Shown here: positions 11,701-19,404 of the stretch, one piece after another
Layout of the letters: each line of letters opens with the position of its first letter
Numbering within the stretch: the stretch's first letter is position 1
Assembly (NCBI GenBank): GCA_947645675.1
Contig: CANSDP010000001.1
Location: forward strand, 186,001 to 250,000
Direction: 5' to 3'
DNA length: 64,000 bases
Source of the DNA: an uncultured Bacillota bacterium
Lineage (GTDB): Bacteria > Bacillota > Clostridia > Oscillospirales > Oscillospiraceae
Translations under genes and position numbers: made by a program
The notes under the pieces: model-generated
What the model saw: only the letters and a program-made list of their open reading frames with translations
What the model was told of the DNA's origin: nothing
The model's database searches: none

Positions 11701-12108
11701 AAGAAGGCCACCGAGTATTACCGCCAGGCGGCGGATAACGGCAACGTTACCGCTATGTGCAACCTGGGCTATTGCTACTACACCGGCATCGGCGTGGCGG
11801 AGGACGAGGCGGAGGCGGTGATCTGGTTCCAAAAAGCGGCGGACCAGGGCCAGCCCCGGGCACTGTTCCTGTTGGGCGAGTGCTATGAGGAGGGCAATGG
11901 CGTCCAGGCCGATCTGGACAGGGCCAGAGCGCTGTATCAGCAGGCGGCGGACCGGGGCTATAAGAGCGCCCAGGAGGCCATCCAGCGGCTGAATGGCCAG
12001 CCCGCCGGCCCCTACGCCTACATCCCCCCCGCAAAGGAGGAGCCCGCGCCTCAGAAGGCGCCGGAGAAGAAAAAGAAAGGCGGTCTGTTCGGCTTCTTCA
12101 AAAAGTGA
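8782..12108 (+). CDS. Giant Sel1-repeat (TPR-like) protein, 28 repeats
   Basis: 1108 residues, almost wholly built from 28 consecutive Sel1-like repeats of 36 residues plus a partial 29th. These are helix-turn-helix modules that form superhelical protein-binding scaffolds. No signal peptide or membrane segment is visible, so it is probably cytoplasmic. It starts with about 55 non-repeat residues and ends in a Pro-rich, Lys-rich tail (EKKKKGGLFGFFKK). The repeats fall into three alternating types: A (CSLGLCYELGxGVE), B (CNLGFCYYxGIGVEED) and C (LLGECYENGYGVE). This gives a 108-residue super-unit. It lies 52 bases after rpoD in the same direction, with SD AAGGAAG, and may be cotranscribed. Unusually rich in Cys and Tyr. 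Partner and function unknown. Confidence 0.88.
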   Translation: MADEKNKNPESYDQDSVMIYIDPKVMSSLNDMAERKKQDLEAVQTAAEEGDLDAQYRLGRSYYYGDEGAPKDGEKAFYWFQKAAEGDNIAAQYYLGLCYVRGVGVEKDEIRAVELFTGASEEGYAPATTELGLCYELGHGVEMDKGRAAELYQEGADQDYAPAQCNLGYFYYQGIYFEENNDAAAELFAKAAQQGYPRAQVLMGECFENGYGVEKDPSKAIELYRAAHEQHYPDGTCSLGLCYEAGVGVEEDKARAVELYRQSAEQDFPPAQCNLGFCYYIGIGVEENPEKAVEWFTKAAEREYPRAMFFLGECYDRGCGVEQNYDRAAKLYQQAADKEYISAMCSLGLCYELGQGVEQNQAKAVELYRQAAERGMPRAQCNLGFCYYTGIGVEEDNDEAFRWFTKAAEQDYPRAIHLLAESYENGYGVEKDQVKAVELYAKAWELGYPPSACSLGLCYELGTGVEEDPAKAVELYQAAAERDDARAQCNLGFCYYQGIGVEEDNDLAFQWFSRSASDGYPRGLFMLGECYERGFGTEADMEKAVSLYQEASDKGHIPAVCSLGLCYELGTGVAEDKDKARELYLRAAERGYPRAQCNLGFFYYQGISVEEDNDEAVKWFSKAAAQGYPRAQQLLGECYENGYGVEENLEKAAELYTQASQAGYPPAACALGVCYEYGDGVEKDLKKAVELYRQAAEAGVVRAQCNLGYCYYRGIGVEEDDSQAFQWFYKTAQRDYPRGMCLLAECYENGYGVEADMSKAVQWYLRAAKEDYPPAMCSLGLCYEVGNGVARDPAKAVELYRKAAERGHPRAQCNLGYCYYQGIGVEEDNDAAFQWFQKAADQGYPRALYLLGECYENGYGVEEDIQRAVELYQRAHKEGSVSGTCSLGLCYELGQGVVKDQAKAVELYRQAAERGLSRAQCNLGYCYYEAIGTERNDDEAFHWFLKAAEQGHARAQCMLGLCYELGRGAAEDKKKATEYYRQAADNGNVTAMCNLGYCYYTGIGVAEDEAEAVIWFQKAADQGQPRALFLLGECYEEGNGVQADLDRARALYQQAADRGYKSAQEAIQRLNGQPAGPYAYIPPAKEEPAPQKAPEKKKKGGLFGFFKK

Positions 12109-12119
12109 ACATAAAAGCG

Positions 12120-12155
12120 CCGCCCGGAGAGTGTATCCTCTCCGGGCGGTGTTTT
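12120..12155. terminator. Bidirectional terminator between the Sel1 gene and rnc
   Basis: Perfect 12-bp stem CCGCCCGGAGAG (12120-12131) / 12138-12149 with a six-base loop. T-rich GTTTTGATT follows on the plus strand and an A-run precedes it, so it can act on both convergent transcripts. Confidence 0.88.
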
Positions 12156-12157
12156 GA

Positions 12158-12829
12158 TTATTTGGAAAGATTTTCGATTCCGGCGGCGGCGGCGGCCTGC
12201 TCGGCCTCCTTCTTGCTGCGGCCGGAGCCGGAGCCGATGGACTGGCCGTTGAGGGCCACCTCCACGAAAAAGCGCTTGTTGTGGTCGGGGCCCTCCTCGC
12301 CCACCAGGCGGTACTGGAGGACCTGGCCGCTCTCCCGCTGGACCAGCTCCTGAAGGGCGGTCTTGTGGTCCCGGGGCTTGACCAGCCCGGCGATCTCCCG
12401 GGTCAGGATAAACTTTTGGATAAATTTCCGGGCGGAGCCAATGCCGCCGTCCAGATAGATGGCGGCCAGCACAGCCTCCACCGCGTCGGCCTGAATGGAG
12501 GGGCGCTCCCGGCCTCCGCCGGAGCTCTCCCCCTTGCCCAGGCGGAGATACTCCCCCAGACCCAGCTCACGGGCCACCTCTACAAGGCTGTCCTCACAGA
12601 CCAGTGCCGCCCGGGTGCGGGTCAGGTCCCCCTCGGGCAGGTCGGGGTGGTTGCGGAACAGGTGGTCGGCCACCACCATGCCCAGAATGGAATCGCCCAG
12701 AAACTCCAGCCGCTCGTTGCTTTGCAGCTTGCCCCGGCTCTCGTTGGCCCGAGAGCTGTGGGTTAGGGCGTTGTCCAGCAGGTCGGGGTTTTGAAAGGTA
12801 TAGCCCAGTTTTTCTTCCAATGTCGTCAT
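12158..12829 (-). CDS. rnc: Ribonuclease III
   Basis: Double-strand-specific endoribonuclease for rRNA and mRNA processing. The 223 residues are normal. The N-terminal RIII domain has the signature NERLEFLGDSILG and the second acidic site ADAVEAVLAAIYLDGG. The C-terminal dsRNA-binding domain (about 155-222) shows DHKTALQELVQ, FFVEVALNGQ and SGRSKKEAEQAAA. It follows acpP on the minus strand, a common acpP-rnc order. A strong hairpin lies between the two genes (12878-12900). Confidence 0.96.
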   Translation of the reverse strand: MTTLEEKLGYTFQNPDLLDNALTHSSRANESRGKLQSNERLEFLGDSILGMVVADHLFRNHPDLPEGDLTRTRAALVCEDSLVEVARELGLGEYLRLGKGESSGGGRERPSIQADAVEAVLAAIYLDGGIGSARKFIQKFILTREIAGLVKPRDHKTALQELVQRESGQVLQYRLVGEEGPDHNKRFFVEVALNGQSIGSGSGRSKKEAEQAAAAAGIENLSK

Positions 12830-12877
12830 GGTATACTCCTAACCCCCGGGAAACCCCAGGCGGGTTCTGAAATAGTG

Positions 12878-12900
12878 GAACTCCGCCGTGGGCGGAGTTC
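12878..12900 (-). other. Perfect hairpin in the rnc leader
   Basis: 10-bp stem GAACTCCGCC (12878-12887) / GGCGGAGTTC (12891-12900) with loop GTG. No T-run follows on either strand, so it is not a standard terminator. It sits between acpP and rnc and could be an RNase III processing target or an mRNA stabiliser. Confidence 0.6.
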
Positions 12901-12914
12901 TGTAAGCACTTGGG

Positions 12915-13148
12915 TCAGTCGATTTTATTCTGGAGGAAGCGGACCAGGTCGCCCACAGTGGAGATGGAGGAAGCCTCTTCCTCGCCCAGCTCCTCGATGC
13001 CGAACTCCTCCTCCAAGGCCATGGACAGGTCCACAATGTCTACGGAATCGGCGTTCAGGTCGTCGGAAAAAGAAGTTTCCATCGTGACGGTGTCAACGTC
13101 TACATTGAATTGCTCGGCAATCAAGGCGGCCAGCTTTTCAAAGATCAT
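12915..13148 (-). CDS. acpP: Acyl carrier protein
   Basis: Small acidic carrier that holds acyl chains on a 4'-phosphopantetheine arm during fatty acid synthesis. 77 residues. The attachment Ser is S35 in LNADSVDIVDL (the family usually has DSLD). Helix-rich acidic pattern throughout, pI clearly low. SD AAGGAG (rc) precedes the ATG. Transcribed from a near-consensus promoter at 13198-13226, then into rnc. No other fatty acid synthesis gene is nearby. Confidence 0.95.
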   Translation of the reverse strand: MIFEKLAALIAEQFNVDVDTVTMETSFSDDLNADSVDIVDLSMALEEEFGIEELGEEEASSISTVGDLVRFLQNKID

Positions 13149-13197
13149 AATGAGTCGCTCCTTCTATGTGTTTGTGCCTGCGCACATTTCTGTCCCT

Positions 13198-13226
13198 ATG
13201 ATAGGCAAATTTCCCCGAACTGTCAA
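13198..13226 (-). promoter_or_regulatory. Promoter for acpP-rnc
   Basis: On the minus strand TTGACA (13226-13221), 17-base spacer, TATCAT (13203-13198). The -35 box overlaps the last codons of the upstream AGCS symporter gene. Confidence 0.8.
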
Positions 13227-14584
13227 TAGCTTTTTTTAAAATTCTTTTTCCGGGGAGAATTTATTTCCGGCGGGGTACGGGGCTCTGAAAGGACCTGGGG
13301 TATGAGGAAGATAAGCGCAGCAAGGTTTGGCAGGGCCATCAGGGCGTTGCACAGGTCCACCAGCTGCCAGATGGCCTGGGGGCTCCAGACCGCTCCCGCC
13401 ACAGTACACAGGAGGAAAGCCGCTCGGTAGACGGGCAGAAGCCGCCGGCCGGACAGGAACTCCAGGCACTGCTGGCCGTAGTAGCTCCAGCCCAGGATGG
13501 AGGAGAAGGCGAACAGCAGCAGGGATAGGGCCACGACCCCCTCGCCCGCCCGGCCCAGGGAGGAGGCGAAGGCGGCGGCGGTGAGGGGGGCTCCGGTGGG
13601 CGCTCCGGGGGAGAGGGGGAGCCCGCTGACCAGAATGACCAGGGCGGTGACGGTGCAGACCACCAGCGTGGACAGAAAGACCTCAAAGATGCCCCAAAGC
13701 CCCTGTTGGGCGGGACAGCTGGCCCGGGCGGCTCCGTGGGCAATGGCGGAGGTGCCCAGCCCCGCCTCGTTGGTAAACACCCCTCGGGCCACTCCGTACC
13801 GCAGGGCAACCATCCAGCCCGCCCCGCCGCCCAGGGCGGCGGCAGGGGAGAGGGCCTGAGAGAGGATCAGCCCCAGTGCCCCGGGAACCGCCCTCCAGCG
13901 GAGCAGGAGGACCAGCCCGCCGCTGCCCAGATAGAGCAGGGCCATTCCGGGCACCAGGGCGGAGGACACCGCCGCGATCCGGCCCAGTCCGCCCACCATC
14001 ACCAGTCCGGCCAGCAGGGCGGTAACCAGGCCCACGGACAGCCTGGAGAGTCCGAAGGCGGCCTCCAGACTGGAGGCGATGGAGGAGGACTGGACCAGGT
14101 TCCCCCCGGCCAGGGTGGCGGGAATACAGGCCAGACAGAAGCAGGCGGCCAGCAGGGGGGAGCCCAGGCCGTCCCGGATGTAGTACATGGGCCCCCCCCG
14201 GAGCCCGCCGTCCGGGCCGGGGCGCTGGTATTTCACCGCCAGCAGCTTTTCCCCATAGCCCGTCATCATGCCCAGCAGGGCGGAGACCCACATCCAGAAC
14301 ACTGCTCCCGGCCCGCCCAGCGTGAGGGCGGTGGCTACCCCGGCGATGGAGCCGGTGCCCATGGTGGAGGCCAGGGCGGTGGCCAGGGCCTGGAGGGGGG
14401 ACAGGCCGTCCCGCCCCGGCGCGCTCTTTCGGAGCAGCGACCCTGCCGTGGCCCGCCACCAGGTCCGGAATCCAAAAATTTGAAACCATCCGGAGCCCAC
14501 AGAGTAGATCAGCCCTGTCACTAAAAACAACCCCAGCAGCCAGGGGTTCCACAGAGCGTCCGCCAGTCGGGACAAAAAATCCAC
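13223..14584 (-). CDS. Sodium:alanine symporter family (AGCS) transporter 1
   Basis: Membrane Na+ (or H+)-coupled uptake of alanine or glycine is the family role. 453 residues with about ten hydrophobic helices. Family blocks: ATALASTMGTGSIAGVATAL and GGPGAVFWMWVSALLGM near 70-105, GGPMYYIRDGLG, and GVFTNEAGLGTSAIAHGAA. The start is GTG at 14584, with SD GAGGTGA seven bases upstream. The SD lies inside the 3' arm of a hairpin (14584-14614). It is downstream of a polar amino acid ABC transporter on the same strand. It is less close to the second AGCS protein (25556-27040) than recent duplicates would be. Confidence 0.92.
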   Translation of the reverse strand: MDFLSRLADALWNPWLLGLFLVTGLIYSVGSGWFQIFGFRTWWRATAGSLLRKSAPGRDGLSPLQALATALASTMGTGSIAGVATALTLGGPGAVFWMWVSALLGMMTGYGEKLLAVKYQRPGPDGGLRGGPMYYIRDGLGSPLLAACFCLACIPATLAGGNLVQSSSIASSLEAAFGLSRLSVGLVTALLAGLVMVGGLGRIAAVSSALVPGMALLYLGSGGLVLLLRWRAVPGALGLILSQALSPAAALGGGAGWMVALRYGVARGVFTNEAGLGTSAIAHGAARASCPAQQGLWGIFEVFLSTLVVCTVTALVILVSGLPLSPGAPTGAPLTAAAFASSLGRAGEGVVALSLLLFAFSSILGWSYYGQQCLEFLSGRRLLPVYRAAFLLCTVAGAVWSPQAIWQLVDLCNALMALPNLAALIFLIPQVLSEPRTPPEINSPRKKNFKKSY

Positions 14585-14614
14585 CGCATATCACCTCAGT
14601 GAAGTGATATGCGG
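14584..14614 (-). promoter_or_regulatory. Hairpin covering the AGCS1 ribosome-binding site
   Basis: Minus-strand arms CCGCATATCAC (14614-14604) and GTGATATGCGG (14594-14584), 11-bp perfect stem with a nine-base loop. The 3' arm contains part of the SD GAGGTGA and reaches the GTG start. It is followed by GGATTTTTTG, so it could terminate the upstream ABC operon, block translation of the symporter, or do both. Confidence 0.6.
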
Positions 14615-14675
14615 CAGCAGGAAGGAAAATTCCGCGGAGCGCGCGGCGGCCTGGATTGTTCCGCCCTTAGAGAAA

Positions 14676-15398
14676 TTATAAAACCTTGGACAAAAACAAC
14701 TGGGTCCGGGGGTTCTGGGGGTGGTCAAAGAACTCCTTGGGGGTGTTCTGCTCCAGGATATGGCCGCCGTCCATGAAGAGGACCCGGCTCCCCACCTCCC
14801 GGGCGAAGCCCATCTCATGGGTGACCACCACCATGGTCATGCCCTCCTGAGCCAGCTCCTTCATCACGTCCAGTACCTCGCCCACCATCTCGGGGTCCAG
14901 GGCGGAGGTGGGCTCGTCAAAGAGCATGACCTTGGGCTTCATAGCCAGAGCCCGGACGATGGCGATGCGCTGCTTCTGTCCGCCGGACAGCTGATTGGGG
15001 TAGGCGTCCGCCTTGTCGGACAGGTCCACCCGCTGGAGCAGCTGGGAGGCCAGCCCGTCGGCCTCGCTCTGCTTCATCAGGCCGGTGCGAACCGGAGCCA
15101 GGGTGATGTTCCGCCGGATGGTCATATTGGGAAAGAGGTTGAAGTGCTGAAACACCATGCCCATTTGCTGGCGGACCTTGTCGATCTTCACCTTGGGATC
15201 GGTGATCACCGTGCCCTCAAAGGTGATGGTACCAGCCGTGGGGGTCTCCAGCAGGTTGAGACAGCGCAGGAAGGTGGATTTGCCCGACCCGGAGGGACCG
15301 ATCACCACCACCTTTTCCCCCGGAGCGATGTGCTCGGAGATGTTGTCCAGAACCAGATGGTCCCCGAAGGACTTGGACAGGTTTTTAACGTCGATCAC
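14676..15398 (-). CDS. Polar amino acid ABC transporter ATPase
   Basis: GlnQ/HisP-type ATPase that powers amino acid import. 240 residues: Walker [14 protein letters not shown] (about 35-45), Q-loop [11 protein letters not shown], signature [15 protein letters not shown], Walker [15 protein letters not shown] and H-loop VVTHEMGFA. The start overlaps the end of the permease gene by 14 bases. Third gene of a binding protein - permease - ATPase operon; specificity (Gln, Cys, His, other) cannot be read from the ATPase. Confidence 0.95.
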   Translation of the reverse strand: MIDVKNLSKSFGDHLVLDNISEHIAPGEKVVVIGPSGSGKSTFLRCLNLLETPTAGTITFEGTVITDPKVKIDKVRQQMGMVFQHFNLFPNMTIRRNITLAPVRTGLMKQSEADGLASQLLQRVDLSDKADAYPNQLSGGQKQRIAIVRALAMKPKVMLFDEPTSALDPEMVGEVLDVMKELAQEGMTMVVVTHEMGFAREVGSRVLFMDGGHILEQNTPKEFFDHPQNPRTQLFLSKVL

Positions 15399-16164
15399 TT
15401 TGACGAAGCCTCCTTTCCAGCTTGCCCTGGAGCCAGGTGAGCACCAGCACGGCGGCCAGATACATCACAGCGACGCCCAGATAGGGGAACATGGGCTCAT
15501 ACGTCCTGGCGCCGACGGCCTTGGCGTAGTAGATCAGCTCCGCGCCGCCGATGGCGGAGACCAGGGAGGTATCCTTAAACAGGGTAATAAATTCATTGCC
15601 CAAGGCGGGCAGGATATTCTTAAAGGCCTGGGGGATGACGATAAAGCGCATAGTGTCCAGGTAGTTCAGGCCCAGAGACCGGCCTGCCTCCGTCTGGCCG
15701 ATGTCCACACTCATCAGGCCGCCCCGGACGATCTCGGCCACATAGGCTCCGGAGTTGATACCGATGCCCAGCGCGCCCACCATGGTCTTGTTCCGGCTGG
15801 AGCTGAAAATGACAAAGCCCCAGATGAGCAGCTGGACCATCATAGGAGTGCCCCGGATCACGGTGGTATAGACCTTGCACAGACCGTTGCAGAAGCCTAA
15901 AAGCAGGCTCTTCTTCCCCGGCCGCTGCTGGTCGTGGGCGGTACGGACCACCGCCACCACCATCCCCAGCACGATGCCGATGCACAGGGCAATTATAGTG
16001 AGCTGAAAGGTCATGCCCATCCCCTTCAGATAGAGCCGCCACCGCTCCCCCTCAATAAAGGCCTGATAGAACAGGCGGAAAAAATCCTCAAAGAAGCCAA
16101 GCTCCTCCCCGCCCTTGGCCATTTCGGAGAGCTGGAGATAGTACTGCGCCCAGTCCATGGACAC
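15385..16164 (-). CDS. Polar amino acid ABC transporter permease
   Basis: Membrane subunit of a HisM/GlnP-type importer. 259 residues with about five transmembrane helices starting near residue 50. The EAA loop contact with the ATPase is seen as [22 protein letters not shown], near residue 165. The GTPMMVQLL block is typical of the His/Glu/Gln/Arg permease family. Only one permease gene is present, so a homodimer is expected. It has a somewhat long N-terminal stretch (about 45 residues) before the first helix. Confidence 0.93.
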   Translation of the reverse strand: MSMDWAQYYLQLSEMAKGGEELGFFEDFFRLFYQAFIEGERWRLYLKGMGMTFQLTIIALCIGIVLGMVVAVVRTAHDQQRPGKKSLLLGFCNGLCKVYTTVIRGTPMMVQLLIWGFVIFSSSRNKTMVGALGIGINSGAYVAEIVRGGLMSVDIGQTEAGRSLGLNYLDTMRFIVIPQAFKNILPALGNEFITLFKDTSLVSAIGGAELIYYAKAVGARTYEPMFPYLGVAVMYLAAVLVLTWLQGKLERRLRQSDRR

Positions 16165-16187
16165 GCCTCCCTTTCCTTATGGTGATA

Positions 16188-16210
16188 GGGGCGGCCCTGT
16201 GAGCCGCCCC
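16188..16210 (-). other. Intergenic hairpin between binding protein and permease genes
   Basis: GGGGCGGC (16188-16195) pairs perfectly with GCCGCCCC (16203-16210). No T-run follows on the minus strand. In many ABC operons such a hairpin stabilises or attenuates the message so that binding protein exceeds permease; this is inference here. Confidence 0.55.
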
Positions 16211-16225
16211 ATATGCGCTTCTGCC

Positions 16226-17113
16226 TCAGCTGGCAGTGATGTACTTGTCCACGATGGACTGGAAGGTGCCGTCGGCCTTGAGCTCGTTCAGCGCGCCGTT
16301 GACGGCGTTCAGAAGCTCCTCGTTGCCCTTCTTGACGCCGATGGCGTAGTTCTCTTCTACCCAGGTGCCCTCCAGGATGGTGAGCCCGGCGGCGGCGTTG
16401 GCCTCCACATAGCTCTGAGCGGGCAGATTGTCGATGATAACGGCGTCCACCTGGCCGGAAATCAGGGCCTGAACGGCCACAGCGCCGGTCTCATAGCCGA
16501 TGACGTGATCCTCGCCGTAGCCGCCATTCTCCGGGGTGTAGGAGGCGTAGATGTAGCCGGTGGTGCCCAGCTGAGTGCCGATGGTGAAGTCGCCCAGATT
16601 GTCCATGGTGACCTCGGACCCCTCCTTGACAATGACCACCTGCACGCCGGTGGCATAGGAGTCAGTGAAGTCCATGACGGCCAGACGCTCCTCGTTGACG
16701 GTGATGCCGGCCATGGCGATGTCACTCTGACCGTTCTGGACGGCCAGCAGGGCGGCGTCAAAGCCCATGTTGTCCACCTTCAGCTCCAGGCCCAGCTTCT
16801 TGGCGATGGCCTCGGCCACCTCCACGTCGATGCCGGTGGGATTGCCGGAGTCGTCCAGCATCTCATAGGGGGGAAACTCGGCGTTGGTGGACATGTGCAG
16901 GATGCCGGGCTCCAGGGTGGTGACAGCATCGGGGGTGCCGGCGGGAGTGCTGGAAGCGGCGGGGGTGCTGGAGGCGGCGGGAGTGCTGGAGGCGGCCGGG
17001 GGATTGCTGGCGGAGGTGCCGCCCTTGTTGGAGCTGGCGGCGCCGCCTCCTCCACAGGCGGCGAGGGACAGGGCCATGGCCGCGGCCATGGCAAATGCAA
17101 GCATCTTTTTCAT
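16226..17113 (-). CDS. Polar amino acid ABC transporter substrate-binding lipoprotein
   Basis: Extracellular solute-binding protein, family 3, anchored as a lipoprotein. 295 residues: signal peptide with lipobox LAAC (Cys at about 19), then a Gly/Ser/Pro/Ala linker containing three PAASST units encoded by an 18-bp repeat. The two-lobed domain begins with GILHMSTNAEFPPYEM and GIDVEVAEAIAKKLGLEL. DIAMAGITVNEER is the ligand-lobe signature. It is first in the operon with its own promoter (17172-17201). Specificity is undetermined; arginine, glutamine, cystine or histidine are all possible. Confidence 0.94.
   Translation of the reverse strand: MKKMLAFAMAAAMALSLAACGGGGAASSNKGGTSASNPPAASSTPAASSTPAASSTPAGTPDAVTTLEPGILHMSTNAEFPPYEMLDDSGNPTGIDVEVAEAIAKKLGLELKVDNMGFDAALLAVQNGQSDIAMAGITVNEERLAVMDFTDSYATGVQVVIVKEGSEVTMDNLGDFTIGTQLGTTGYIYASYTPENGGYGEDHVIGYETGAVAVQALISGQVDAVIIDNLPAQSYVEANAAAGLTILEGTWVEENYAIGVKKGNEELLNAVNGALNELKADGTFQSIVDKYITAS
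16940..16993 (-). repeat. Three 18-bp tandem repeats encoding the lipoprotein linker
   Basis: Units 16940-16957, 16958-16975 and 16976-16993 differ by one or two bases and encode PAASST. They lengthen the flexible spacer between lipid anchor and binding domain; copy number may vary by slippage. Confidence 0.85.
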
Positions 17114-17171
17114 TTTAAAAACTCCTTTTTAAATGCAGGTTGACCGGCCCGGTTTCCCGAGCCTTCATGTG

Positions 17172-17201
17172 ATTATACCCTGAAAAAATATTCATCGTCA
17201 A
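17172..17201 (-). promoter_or_regulatory. Promoter for the amino acid ABC operon
   Basis: Minus strand TTGACG (17201-17196), 18-base spacer, TATAAT (17177-17172), about 58 bases before the lipoprotein ATG. Confidence 0.8.
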
Positions 17202-17329
17202 GAGATAGATATTCAAAAATTGCAAAACCCCCAATATTTTTTTGTATAAAACGCAGGGAACCGGAGGGAGAATTCTGCGTCTATAGAGTGGAGCCTTATT
17301 AAAATTTGTTTAAAGATAAGAGAATCCTC

Positions 17330-17357
17330 TTGCATTTTTTCAGGAAACCGCTATGCT
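17330..17357 (+). promoter_or_regulatory. Probable promoter for the LTA-synthase-like gene
   Basis: TTGCAT (17330-17335), 16-base spacer, TATGCT (17352-17357). Weaker than other promoters here, but it is the best candidate in the gap before 17400. An inverted pair CGCAG/CTGCG lies near 17250-17280. Confidence 0.5.
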
Positions 17358-17399
17358 AGACATTGACTGTTCAGCCCATGAAAGGACGTGGAAAGAGCG

Positions 17400-19220
17400 A
17401 TGACCGCACTGAATAAGAGACTCCGCCGCCTGCCCCGGGAGATGGGGGAGAATCCGGAGAAGTGGGCCTCCCGGCTGGTGTTCCTGCTGGGACCCTGGGC
17501 GTGCCTGTGGATGGTGGAGATTTTAAACGAAAATGACATATTTCAGGACCTGGACAGCTGGCAGGTGGCCATGAATATGGTGTTTTATTACAGCATCTTC
17601 ATCGCCCTGCGGCTGATCCTGGGCCGGAACCGGCGTGCCGCCGCCCTGGGTACGGCGCTGTGCTTCCTCTTTGGCCTGGTGAACCACTACATCCTCCGCT
17701 TCCGGGGCCGCATCCTCTTCCCGGCGGATATCCCCGGCTGGCGCACCGCCGCCAATGTGGCCGACGGCTTTGATTACTCCATTGATGTGTATATCACCCA
17801 CGCGGCCATTCTTCTGGTGGCCTATCTGGCCCTGGTGCTCTTCTGCGTCCCTCAGAGAAGGCGGGCCAAAATTCCGCTGCCCGCGTCCCTGGTGCTGTGG
17901 GCGGTGATGGGGGGCTACTGCTACGCCTTTTTCTGCACCGGGATGCTCCCCGCCTTGGACATCTATACCCAGCAGTGGGTTACACAGCGCAACGGCTTCC
18001 TGCTCAACTTCTCCATCGCCCTGCGGTACTCCTCGGTAGATAAGCCCCGGAACTACAGCAAGGACGTGGTGCTGGAGCTGATGGAGGACTATCCCGGCGT
18101 ACCGGCGGACCCGGAAAAAAAGCCGGTGAATATCGTCGTTATCATGAATGAGTCCTTTGGCGACCTGACCATTTTCGACGGTCTGAACCCCTCGGAGGAC
18201 CCCACGCCCTTCCTCCATTCCATGGAGGAAAATACCATCAAGGGCTGGATGTACTCCTCCGTCACCGGCGGCGGCACGGCCACCATTGAGTTTGAGTACC
18301 TCACCGGCTTTACCAGCCTGTTTCAGCCCCCTCATACCGTGGCCTACCAGCTCTACGTGGAGGAGGGCATGCCCTCCCTGGCCGCCCTGGCTGGGAGCCA
18401 GGGCTATAAGACGACGGCCTTCCACCCCTATAAGTCCTCCGGCTGGAACCGGGTGATTGCCTATGACTACCTGGATTTCGACCGGCAGATGTATGAGGAG
18501 GATGTCCCAAACCCCTACATCATCCGCAGCTATATCTCCGACAAGTCGGACTATGAGATGATCTACCAGTCTACCGAGGCCGAGGACACCAGCTTTTTCT
18601 TCAACGTCACTATGCAGAACCACAGCGGCTACGCCCAGGGCTGGTACCACCTCCCCCGGCACATCCAGCTGCCCAACAACCTGAAGGCGGCTGACCAGAC
18701 GGCGGAGCAGTTCCTGGACCTGATGAAGGAGAGCGACCTGGCCCTGGAGGAGCTTATCACCTACTACAGCCAGTGCGAGGAGCCCACCCTGGTAGTCTTT
18801 TTCGGCGACCACCAGCCTCCGCTGACCAACGCCTTTTATGAGGAGCTGTACGGCAAGAAGCTGTCTGAGCGGACCACCGAGGAGGTTTTGCGGCAGTATG
18901 CCGTCCCCTTCTTTATCTGGGCCAACTACGACATTGAGGAGCGGCAGGACGTGGTCATCAGCCCCAACTTTTTAGGGGTGCTCACCGCCCAGACCGCCGG
19001 CCTGCCCCTCACCGGCTATATGGAGTTCCTGGCCGACCTGTATGAGGTCATGCCCGCGATTACCCCTGTGGGCTTCGTTACCCCCGGCGGGCAGTTCCTG
19101 GCCAAATCGGAGCTGAGCCGGGAGCAGCAGGAGTGGCTGTGGAAATATGAGGTGCTCAATTACTGCGGCATGGTGGACCTCTTTGATGAGGCAAGGCCTA
19201 TGTTCTGTATCGACGGTTAA
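17400..19220 (+). CDS. LTA synthase / phosphoglycerol transferase family sulfatase-fold membrane protein
   Basis: Predicted cell-envelope enzyme that transfers phosphoglycerol (or a related phospho-group) to a polymer or glycan. 606 residues from the ATG at 17400; a GTG at 17388 is possible but lacks room for an SD. About five transmembrane helices occupy the first 200 residues, then an extracellular alkaline-phosphatase-fold domain. Metal and nucleophile motifs of the LtaS family are visible: VVIMNESFGDL, the nucleophilic Thr region TGGGTATIEFEYLTG, FHPYKSSGWNR, and FFGDHQPPL with metal-binding Asp-His. No glycolipid synthase gene is adjacent. Whether it makes true lipoteichoic acid is not shown. 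Confidence 0.88.
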   Translation: MTALNKRLRRLPREMGENPEKWASRLVFLLGPWACLWMVEILNENDIFQDLDSWQVAMNMVFYYSIFIALRLILGRNRRAAALGTALCFLFGLVNHYILRFRGRILFPADIPGWRTAANVADGFDYSIDVYITHAAILLVAYLALVLFCVPQRRRAKIPLPASLVLWAVMGGYCYAFFCTGMLPALDIYTQQWVTQRNGFLLNFSIALRYSSVDKPRNYSKDVVLELMEDYPGVPADPEKKPVNIVVIMNESFGDLTIFDGLNPSEDPTPFLHSMEENTIKGWMYSSVTGGGTATIEFEYLTGFTSLFQPPHTVAYQLYVEEGMPSLAALAGSQGYKTTAFHPYKSSGWNRVIAYDYLDFDRQMYEEDVPNPYIIRSYISDKSDYEMIYQSTEAEDTSFFFNVTMQNHSGYAQGWYHLPRHIQLPNNLKAADQTAEQFLDLMKESDLALEELITYYSQCEEPTLVVFFGDHQPPLTNAFYEELYGKKLSERTTEEVLRQYAVPFFIWANYDIEERQDVVISPNFLGVLTAQTAGLPLTGYMEFLADLYEVMPAITPVGFVTPGGQFLAKSELSREQQEWLWKYEVLNYCGMVDLFDEARPMFCIDG

Positions 19221-19313
19221 GGGAGTGTCCCATTCGCGGATTGCATGCGGGGGCGGCCATAGACCGCCTCTGCAAACACAAAATTGATTTCTCTGCCCAC
19301 GGTTAAGCCGCCC

Positions 19314-19342
19314 TTGCAATTTTCTCCCGGTCCTGCTATAAT
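19314..19342 (+). promoter_or_regulatory. Promoter for proC
   Basis: TTGCAA (19314-19319), 17-base spacer, TATAAT (19337-19342) with TGC in front. The region 19221-19313 holds no other feature I can support. Confidence 0.85.
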
Positions 19343-19404
19343 AGCGGAACATCTGGCGGACCGCCGGGAGAAGCCGGACGGAACGTGATCGGAGGAGAAG
19401 CGAA

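Noticed and set aside
8752-11832. Minus-strand 1026-codon frame opposite the Sel1 gene
   Set aside because: It mirrors the repeats of the Sel1 gene; repeat periodicity is inherited from the coding strand.
8782-12108. Repeat region as CRISPR or mobile-element repeats
   Set aside because: The repeats are in-frame 108-bp coding units without spacers; they encode Sel1 modules.
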